This document shows positions 15,039-20,061 of a DNA stretch of 33,919 nt, piece by piece (positions within the stretch are counted from its first letter, which is position 1; each line of letters begins with the position of its first letter). This stretch comes from Bacteroidales bacterium. Its GTDB lineage: Bacteria; Bacteroidota; Bacteroidia; Bacteroidales; UBA932. The translations under genes were made by a program, and so were the position numbers. The stretch spans positions 1 through 33,919 of the forward strand of contig JAFQGK010000044.1 in NCBI GenBank assembly GCA_017398335.1, in the 5' to 3' direction. The notes beneath the pieces are model-generated. The model ran no database searches, was not told the origin of the DNA, and saw nothing but the letters and a program-made list of their open reading frames with translations.

Positions 15039-15483
15039 GTCTTATATGTTGCCTTATTACTATAAGAAGGTTGGTTGGATCATGTTGGTCTGTACTCCTG
15101 TCTTTTTTGTCTTGGGACTTCTGGCGTTCAGGTGGGAATTGATAGCAAATATGCATAGCAGATATCTTACTATGATATTGTATATGATGCTCTTTGCCGG
15201 CATGTTTATGGTTGTTCTCTCAGAAGAGAAAGAAGAAGATGAAATGATCATGTCTATTCGCCAAAATTCGGTTAGCCTTACAGCTTTGGTAGTATTTGTG
15301 CTCTATATTGCCGCATCATTGACTATTGCTTTTGCGGAAGGTTTCCGTAGCCTTCAGTTCGGCGGGATTTATAGATTTCATGCTATAATTTCCAACATAA
15401 TGACTCCTCTCCTGATTTATCTTGCGATATTTCGTTTTATGATCTGGAGACTTAGAAGACAATGTAAGGAGGATAATGCATGA
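15028..15483 (+). CDS. Small four-helix membrane protein (paralogue 2)
   Basis: 151 residues with four predicted membrane segments (about 15-34, 45-64, 83-103, 121-140). It begins MKNRSYMLPYYYKKVGWIM and carries the shared motif LSEEKEEDEM after the second helix, matching the upstream gene. The C-terminal tail is basic (MIWRLRRQ). It overlaps the upstream gene by 11 bp and overlaps the XRE gene by 4 bp (ATGA), so the three are translationally coupled. The tight coupling to a repressor suggests that level or ratio matters, as in sensor or stress-response membrane modules. No catalytic residues are visible, and no toxin hallmark is seen either. Confidence 0.82.
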   Translation: MKNRSYMLPYYYKKVGWIMLVCTPVFFVLGLLAFRWELIANMHSRYLTMILYMMLFAGMFMVVLSEEKEEDEMIMSIRQNSVSLTALVVFVLYIAASLTIAFAEGFRSLQFGGIYRFHAIISNIMTPLLIYLAIFRFMIWRLRRQCKEDNA

Positions 15484-15680
15484 GGAATACTGTAAAAGTC
15501 GAGAGGGCTATCAGAGATATCACGCAGCAGGAGTTGGCAGATCTGGTGGGGGTTTCACGTCAGACTATAAACTTCATTGAGACTGGGAGATATATGCCTT
15601 CAGCTATTGTTGCTCTGAAGATTGCGCGTTGCTTTGGAAAGCATGCAGACGAGATATTTATTCTTGAAGATGGTGACTGA
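15480..15680 (+). CDS. Small XRE/Cro-C1 family transcriptional regulator
   Basis: 66 residues, nearly all a HTH_3 domain. The helix-turn-helix is TQQELADLVGVSRQTINFIE (about 15-34), followed by TGRYMPSAIVALKIARCFGKHADEIF. This compact type typically dimerises and represses the operon it is encoded in, often beside small membrane proteins. Here it is the last gene of the three-gene operon, overlapping the previous stop (ATGA). Two inverted repeats at the operon promoter (14472-14486 and 14505-14521) are candidate binding sites. It is followed 7 bp later by copy B of the BIME-like element. Confidence 0.9.
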   Translation: MRNTVKVERAIRDITQQELADLVGVSRQTINFIETGRYMPSAIVALKIARCFGKHADEIFILEDGD

Positions 15681-15687
15681 TATTGCT

Positions 15688-15801
15688 CATTAGTGTGCAC
15701 AGGAGGAATTTTTGCGACCTCTGTGCACGCTAATCTGCTTTCGGTGGCTCTCAGCCCGGTTTGTCCGTACACGGGAGGTCCAGAAAATGCCCCCTGTGCA
15801 C
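15688..15801 (+). repeat. Double-hairpin REP/BIME-like element, copy B
   Basis: Second copy of the 13318-13431 element, same orientation, 9 transitions apart. Hairpin 1 pairs 15691-15703 with 15720-15732, 13 bp with two G-T pairs. All three stem differences from copy A keep pairing through G-T exchange (C-G to T-G, T-G to T-A, G-C to G-T). Hairpin 2 (15767-15775 with 15793-15801) is weaker because one A-T pair became A-C. It lies between convergent genes (XRE plus, LytTR minus), as copy A lies between prfA and the RAYT gene, which fits a bidirectional terminator or mRNA-protecting role. Confidence 0.88.
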
Positions 15802-15814
15802 ATTTGAGGTCAGT

Positions 15815-16696
15815 CTAGTCGATTGGATCGAGGAGTGGCTGCTTCTCAGTGAAGTAGGCAAGAACGATGTCTGTGTATGTCTTGGTTACAGGAAGCGTAG
15901 GAATTGCTTCGTTGTCAAGATCCAGTACATAGGCATCGCTTTCTTTTCTCAGGACCTTTACCTTTTCTATGTTCACGATGTACTTCCTGTTGCATCTGAC
16001 AAGGGCACTCCCTTTGAAACTCTCCTCTACAGTCTTCAGACGGCATCTGAGCATATATTGTTTAAGCTCTCCCTTACTGTCTGTATACCAGACCTTTATG
16101 TAATTATCATCTGATTCTATATAATAAAGACTGTCGAGGTTTAGAGAAAGTTTCAGAGCTCCGCTGTTGTCGAACAATGTGACCTTGTGCATGGGAACTC
16201 CGTTCGCTGGAACTTCGTCAGTAACGACATTCTCGTAGCTCATCAGACGGATCGTCTTGTTCTTGTCATTGATTGAAAAGTACATTCCGGAGATAAGGTA
16301 TGGTATTCCCAGAGCGATGCAACCGCGTAGGAACGCCCTGCCGAATACCATTATATTCGTTTCGTTGAGAATGTCTATGCCGACGGTAATCCATGTATAG
16401 ATGCCCGCTATGACGGCTATTTCAGCGATACACCACATTGTGTATCCGAGATATGTCATATCAAACAGCGGCTTTGATCTGTACATCGCCACCCTGCTGC
16501 CGATAAGAGCAAGAATTGATGATGCAATAAATATCAATGTACTCGTGAATGTCGCTGATTTACCTAAGCCGAACCAGGCTGTTTCAGAAAACGGTATATA
16601 TATGTTCAGGTATACTATGGCAAAGAGAACTGAGAATGTCACAGTGCCGATCAGCTGGTATTTACCCAGCAGGTATGATGGTAATTTCTTATTCAT
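15815..16696 (-). CDS. Membrane-tethered LytTR-family transcriptional regulator
   Basis: 293 residues from the ATG at 16696 (MNKKLPSYLLGKYQ). Four membrane helices (about 13-36, 48-71, 83-107, 119-142) are followed by a linker and a C-terminal LytTR DNA-binding domain (about 190-285: YYIESDDNYIKVWYT, YMLRCRLKTVEESF, ALVRCNRKYIVNIEKV, LPVTKTY). There is no response-regulator receiver domain, so this is a one-component, membrane-bound regulator of a kind common in Bacteroidota. The longer frame (ATG at 16735) is rejected because it lies inside a strong promoter. Its target is unknown; the divergent fabF or the nearby membrane-protein operon are candidates only by position. Its 3' end lies 13 bp from BIME copy B. 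Confidence 0.88.
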   Translation of the reverse strand: MNKKLPSYLLGKYQLIGTVTFSVLFAIVYLNIYIPFSETAWFGLGKSATFTSTLIFIASSILALIGSRVAMYRSKPLFDMTYLGYTMWCIAEIAVIAGIYTWITVGIDILNETNIMVFGRAFLRGCIALGIPYLISGMYFSINDKNKTIRLMSYENVVTDEVPANGVPMHKVTLFDNSGALKLSLNLDSLYYIESDDNYIKVWYTDSKGELKQYMLRCRLKTVEESFKGSALVRCNRKYIVNIEKVKVLRKESDAYVLDLDNEAIPTLPVTKTYTDIVLAYFTEKQPLLDPID

Positions 16697-16704
16697 TTCG
16701 AGGA

Positions 16705-16736
16705 CAAATGTAAAACTTTTTGCTTCAAAATACAAA
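16705..16736 (-). promoter_or_regulatory. Promoter of the LytTR gene (very short leader)
   Basis: On the minus strand TTTG (16733-16736), 20 bp, then TACATTTG (16705-16712), an exact consensus match. The -7 element ends 8 bp before the ATG at 16696, so the transcript leader would be only a few bases. Either the mRNA is nearly leaderless or an unseen start is used. Confidence 0.6.
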
Positions 16737-16866
16737 GCATGAACCTTGAATTCACCTGATCAGAAAATGCTTGTGCTTTGTAAGTGTTTGTCATATAGTG
16801 ATTTACCAAAAGGCGCATACTTTGGCCTAATTTTCTAAAACATTATGTTCTTTTAAAAACTATAAG

Positions 16867-16874
16867 TATCTTTG
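16867..16874 (+). promoter_or_regulatory. -7 element for fabF
   Basis: TATCTTTG matches TAnnTTTG exactly and lies 31 bp before the fabF ATG. No convincing TTTG at the right distance was seen. The rest of the 16737-16905 gap shows no open frame or clear hairpin. Confidence 0.5.
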
Positions 16875-16905
16875 TAAAGCGTGAATTGATAGAGGAAAAT
16901 AGCGT

Positions 16906-18156
16906 ATGGATAGAAGGGTCGTTGTGACAGGAATGGGAATCATCTCACCTGTAGGAAACAATATCGAGACTTATTGGAAGAACCTTATACAAGGATATTG
17001 CGGGATAGAAACAATAACTGATTTCCCGACAGATGACCTTCCGGTAAAGATAGCGGGACAGGTCAAGGATTTCAATCCTGCAGATTTCGGGATAGAAACT
17101 TCATTCTCGAGAAAGCAGGACAGGTATACTCTGTTTGCAGTTGCAGCTGCATGGCAGGCAATGAATCAGGCCGGCCTGAATGCTGGCGAGGACGGAAATA
17201 TAGACCCGTTCAGATTGGGAGTTTATGTCGGATCCGGTGTCGGAGGATTCACTACTCAGGTCAAGGAAACGGAAAAGATACTCAAGGATGGCCCCAAATG
17301 GGTGTCTCCTCTCTTTATTCCTACAATGATTGCAAATATAGCGGCAGGCAATATAGCCATAAGGCATAATGCGTGCGGTCCTTGTCTTCCTGTGGTAACG
17401 GCATGCGCGACATCCACACACGCTATAGGCGAGGCCTATCGTGCCATCAGACATGGTTATGCTGATGCGATCATTGCCGGTGGCTCCGAGTCGTGCGTCA
17501 TTCCTTTAGGTATCGCAGGATTTGCAAATGCAAGGGCCTTGTCAAGGTCTGAGGACCCTAAGTATGCATCCCTTCCGTTCAATAAGAACCGCGGCGGCTT
17601 TGTCATGGCCGAGGGTGCGGCTGTCCTTGTCCTTGAAGATTATGACCATGCTGTGGCTCGTGGCGCAGATATTATTGCCGAGATGTGCGGATATGGCAAT
17701 ACCTGTGATGCGCACCATGTTACTGCTCCGCGTCCGGATGGAAAGACTCAGGCTGCAGCAATGAATATGGCCCTTGAGGAAGCCGGATTTTCTTCTGATG
17801 ATGTACTGTATATCAATGCCCATGGAACAGGAACTGCCTTGAACGATGTTTCGGAAACTGCTGCTTTCAAGCTGGCTTTGGGCGAGGATGCCTACAAGGC
17901 GCATATAAGTTCGACAAAGGGTGCGATGGGACATCTTCTTGGTGCGGCTGGAGCTGCAGAAGCCATAGCGGCAGTACTTGCGCTTGTCAATTCAGAGATT
18001 CCTCCGACAATCAACCTTGATGAGCCGGATCCTGAATGTGATCTTGACTATACACCGAACAAAGCAGTAAAAGCCGATATTACGATTGCGATATCGGATT
18101 CATTGGGTTTCGGCGGTCATAACGGATGCGTGGCCTTCCGCAAGATCAACGGATAA
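16906..18156 (+). CDS. fabF: Beta-ketoacyl-ACP synthase II
   Basis: 416 residues, the full thiolase-fold condensing enzyme. The catalytic triad is intact: C167 in VVTACATSTHAIGEA, H306 in INAHGTGTALND, and H343 in SSTKGAMGHLLGAAGAAEA with K338. It starts with the family opening RRVVVTGMGIISPVGN. It condenses acyl-ACP with malonyl-ACP in type II fatty acid synthesis. There is no acpP, fabG or fabH nearby. It has its own promoter-like element and does not look like part of an aryl-polyene or polyketide cluster. The 3' end overlaps the convergent DUF4293 gene by 11 bp, so there is no room for a private terminator. Confidence 0.95.
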   Translation: MDRRVVVTGMGIISPVGNNIETYWKNLIQGYCGIETITDFPTDDLPVKIAGQVKDFNPADFGIETSFSRKQDRYTLFAVAAAWQAMNQAGLNAGEDGNIDPFRLGVYVGSGVGGFTTQVKETEKILKDGPKWVSPLFIPTMIANIAAGNIAIRHNACGPCLPVVTACATSTHAIGEAYRAIRHGYADAIIAGGSESCVIPLGIAGFANARALSRSEDPKYASLPFNKNRGGFVMAEGAAVLVLEDYDHAVARGADIIAEMCGYGNTCDAHHVTAPRPDGKTQAAAMNMALEEAGFSSDDVLYINAHGTGTALNDVSETAAFKLALGEDAYKAHISSTKGAMGHLLGAAGAAEAIAAVLALVNSEIPPTINLDEPDPECDLDYTPNKAVKADITIAISDSLGFGGHNGCVAFRKING

Positions 18157-18583
18157 ATTTCTTTTTTCTTGCTTTTTTTGCACTTTTAACGGCCTGCAGC
18201 GTCATCTCGTCGACGAGATTGCCGCGGGCTGCGATTGCATTCAGAATTGCGGAAACAATAGGGAAAAGCAGTGTGATGGAGAATACCATGTCGTTATGGT
18301 ATCTGATGAAGTCGATCCCCAGCCATATCTGGAAACCGATGAGCATCAATGCCGTAAGGATGCATACCCTTGCCTGAAGCAGTCTGCTTTTGTATGTGAA
18401 GACAGCGCATATGCCTGCTGTCAGGAGCATGATCAGCATCATCAGGTATGGTAGCTTTTCATAGTAACGGATGTCGATGTCATTACCTTCCGGACCGATT
18501 ATGGTAGCCATACGGCAGAAAAACATAGCGGCAGTCAGTGCCGTAGCTATGCCTATATATAATGTCTGAATTCTTTGCCACAT
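18146..18583 (-). CDS. DUF4293 family membrane protein
   Basis: 145 residues, four predicted membrane helices (about 7-24, 45-62, 70-90, 100-120) and a strongly basic C-terminus (KSAKKARKKKFIR). The opening MWQRIQTLYIGIA is characteristic of DUF4293, a family confined to Bacteroidota with no established function. The 3' end overlaps the end of fabF on the other strand by 11 bp. A -7 element (TACTTTTG, 18607-18614 on the minus strand) lies 23 bp before the start. It is divergent from the uridine phosphorylase-like gene, and the two share a 100-bp intergenic region. Confidence 0.85.
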   Translation of the reverse strand: MWQRIQTLYIGIATALTAAMFFCRMATIIGPEGNDIDIRYYEKLPYLMMLIMLLTAGICAVFTYKSRLLQARVCILTALMLIGFQIWLGIDFIRYHNDMVFSITLLFPIVSAILNAIAARGNLVDEMTLQAVKSAKKARKKKFIR

Positions 18584-18606
18584 ATTTTTACTGTCTCATA
18601 GGTTGG

Positions 18607-18643
18607 CAAAAGTAGGAAAATTCACTCTAAAAAACTATATTTG
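18607..18643. promoter_or_regulatory. Divergent -7 elements (DUF4293 minus; nucleoside phosphorylase plus)
   Basis: Minus strand: TACTTTTG at 18607-18614, serving the DUF4293 gene. Plus strand: TATATTTG at 18636-18643, 40 bp before the ATG at 18684. Both match TAnnTTTG exactly. Neither has a good TTTG at 19-21 bp. Confidence 0.45.
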
Positions 18644-18683
18644 AACGATTATTGATGTGTCATACTTCAAAATTGACAGTATT

Positions 18684-19553
18684 ATGAGAATCGCAGAATC
18701 AGAATTGATCATCAATGGAGACGGCTCAGTGTTCCATCTCCATCTTCGTCCGGAAGAACTTGCAGATAATGTAATCCTTGTCGGAGACCCTGGCAGAGTG
18801 GATATGATAGCGGAATATCTCGATGAAAGAGAATTCAGACATCAGTCCCGTGAATTCGTGTCTGTAACAGGTAAGTACAAGGGAGTGCGTATGACGGTGC
18901 TGTCTACCGGTATCGGCACCGATAACATCGATATAGTAATGAACGAACTCGATGCGCTTGCAAATATCGATTTCGAGACTCGTGAGGTAAAGCCGGAACA
19001 CAGGACCTTGAATATCCTTCGCATAGGTACTTCCGGAGCCATTCAGCCGGATATTCCGTTAGGTGCCTTCGTGTTCTCTCATATTTCCGTAGGCTGTGAC
19101 GGCCTGTTGAACTGGTATGCCGACAGAGACAAGATTGCGATGAAGGAGATCGAAGATGCGTTCAAGGCTCATACAGGCTGGAATGTACATCTTCCTGATC
19201 CATATTTCGTCAGGGCGGGAGAGAAGATGATAGAGAAGTTCAAGGATTGCACGGTCAAAGGTGTCACTGTCGCAGCTTCAGGCTTCTATGGCCCTCAGGG
19301 ACGTGTTCTCCGAATGTCTCTGGCTATGCCGGATATGCTTGATACCTTCGAATCGTTCAGGTTCGGAGATGAAAGAATCACAAATTTCGAGATGGAGGGT
19401 TCGGCAATAGCAGGTATGGCTGCTCATCTTGGTCATAATGCCGGAACTGTATGCTGCATCATCGCCCATAGACATCATAAGGATTCGAATCCGGACTACA
19501 AGCCTCAGGTTAGGAAACTGATAGAATTGTGCCTCGACCGTCTTGCGGAGTAA
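18684..19553 (+). CDS. Nucleoside phosphorylase (uridine phosphorylase-like)
   Basis: 289 residues from the ATG at 18684 (MRIAESELIINGDG). A GTG nine codons upstream is in frame but adds nothing conserved. The PNP/UDP fold is shown by the phosphate-binding LVGDPGRVDM, the STGIGTDNIDIVMNEL segment with the conserved T-G-I-G, ILRIGTSGAIQPDIPLG, and the ribose/substrate region TNFEMEGSAIAGMAAHLGH with the catalytic-site M-E-G. It reversibly splits a nucleoside with phosphate to a base and ribose-1-phosphate, supporting pyrimidine salvage or ribose use. The T-N-F-E-M-E-G context favours the uridine phosphorylase group, but purine specificity cannot be excluded. Confidence 0.88.
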   Translation: MRIAESELIINGDGSVFHLHLRPEELADNVILVGDPGRVDMIAEYLDEREFRHQSREFVSVTGKYKGVRMTVLSTGIGTDNIDIVMNELDALANIDFETREVKPEHRTLNILRIGTSGAIQPDIPLGAFVFSHISVGCDGLLNWYADRDKIAMKEIEDAFKAHTGWNVHLPDPYFVRAGEKMIEKFKDCTVKGVTVAASGFYGPQGRVLRMSLAMPDMLDTFESFRFGDERITNFEMEGSAIAGMAAHLGHNAGTVCCIIAHRHHKDSNPDYKPQVRKLIELCLDRLAE

Positions 19554-19565
19554 GTTTTTGATTCA

Positions 19566-19595
19566 TTGTGAGTTCCATAATTTTTGCTATATTTG
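19566..19595 (+). promoter_or_regulatory. Promoter of the small winged-helix gene
   Basis: TTG (19566-19568), 19 bp, then TATATTTG (19588-19595): an exact consensus promoter 39 bp before the ATG at 19635. Confidence 0.7.
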
Positions 19596-19634
19596 CACCC
19601 GAATTAAGTAGTGTAATATAAAGATTAATCAATT

Positions 19635-19844
19635 ATGGAAATCAACAACATTGGAAACAATGCAGGCATCATCTGGAATGCCCTTAATGCAAACGGTAAG
19701 ATGACTGAGACAAAGCTCAAGAAGGAGTCAGGTCTCGCAAGTGCAGACTTCTATGCAGCTCTCGGCTGGCTCGCTCGTGAAGGAAAGCTCAACATGATTA
19801 CTGAGACAAGGTGCGGTAAGGATTGCGAGTACTACACTCTCTAA
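19635..19844 (+). CDS. Small winged helix-turn-helix protein (DUF2582)
   Basis: 69 residues forming one winged-helix domain. It begins MEINNIGNNAGIIWNALNANGKM, has a recognition-helix region KLKKESGLASADFYAALGWLAREGKL, and a C-terminal wing with RCGKDCEYYTL. This matches the DUF2582 family, which is common in Bacteroidota as short stand-alone proteins presumed to bind DNA. Codon use is biased toward the set used by rpsA and ppdK, and the promoter is an exact consensus match, so it is probably highly expressed. Targets are unknown. It is followed by a strong hairpin at 19864-19889 and then the large palindrome. Confidence 0.87.
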   Translation: MEINNIGNNAGIIWNALNANGKMTETKLKKESGLASADFYAALGWLAREGKLNMITETRCGKDCEYYTL

Positions 19845-19863
19845 TCCTACCTCAATACAAACG

Positions 19864-19889
19864 GCGGCTGTCCCTTGCGGGGCAGCCGC
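19864..19889 (+). terminator. Hairpin after the winged-helix gene (probable terminator)
   Basis: An 11-bp GC-rich stem (19864-19874 with 19879-19889, one G-T pair) with a 4-base loop, 20 bp after the stop codon. No T-run follows, so it may act as a terminator needing help or as an mRNA-stabilising 3' end. Confidence 0.5.
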
Positions 19890-19895
19890 TTCGCG

Positions 19896-19995
19896 TTTAC
19901 CGGACATCCGGAGGCAAAGGTTCGTCTCGCGGAATACAATCCGCCTACGGCGGATCAACGCTTGACTCATCCTTTGCCTCCGGATGTCCGGTAAA
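19896..19995. repeat. 100-bp palindromic element with perfect 25-bp arms
   Basis: 19896-19920 and 19971-19995 are exact reverse complements (25 of 25). Each arm contains a smaller self-pairing unit, CCGGA-CA-TCCGG or its complement. The 50-bp core holds a 7-bp-stem hairpin ATCCGCC-TAC-GGCGGAT (19939-19955) and a competing pairing GCGGA/TCCGC (19929-19933 with 19940-19944). It contains no gene. It resembles a miniature palindromic repeat or MITE, or a structured RNA. It sits between the winged-helix gene and ppdK, just before a bidirectional terminator. Confidence 0.85.
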
Positions 19996-20011
19996 TGCAG
20001 GATATGCAAAA

Positions 20012-20042
20012 AAAGACTTCCGAGGTTATCCCGGAAGTCTTT
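20012..20042. terminator. Bidirectional intrinsic terminator (mainly for ppdK)
   Basis: A perfect 11-bp stem (20012-20022 with 20032-20042) and a 9-base loop. On the minus strand it follows the ppdK stop by about 20 bp and runs into seven T residues, a textbook terminator. On the plus strand it is followed by TTTCTTTTATATTTT. Confidence 0.85.
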
Positions 20043-20061
20043 CTTTTATATTTTGCCGATA

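Noticed and set aside
14565-15680. Toxin-antitoxin system (membrane toxin plus XRE antitoxin)
   Set aside because: The membrane proteins are larger than typical membrane toxins, are present as two paralogues, and lack any known toxin motif. A repressor-controlled membrane module is a better fit, though toxicity was not excluded.
13318-15801. CRISPR array or composite insertion sequence with terminal inverted repeats
   Set aside because: There are only two repeat copies, 2.4 kb apart and in direct orientation, with genes between. There are no cas genes, no DDE transposase and no terminal inverted repeats or target duplications that I could see.
15761-16114. A 117-codon plus-strand open frame starting in BIME copy B
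   Set aside because: It is antisense to the LytTR coding region and begins inside the repeat.
16906-18156. Part of an aryl-polyene or polyketide cluster
   Set aside because: Only a single canonical FabF is present, with no carrier protein, ketoreductase or chain-length factor nearby.
18657-18683. GTG start nine codons upstream for the nucleoside phosphorylase
   Set aside because: The extra residues are not part of the family N-terminus, and an ATG follows at a suitable distance from the -7 element.
19896-19995. Integron attC site
   Set aside because: No integrase, no matching R' and R'' core sites, and the arms are perfectly paired over 25 bp, whereas attC sites have bulges and characteristic core motifs.
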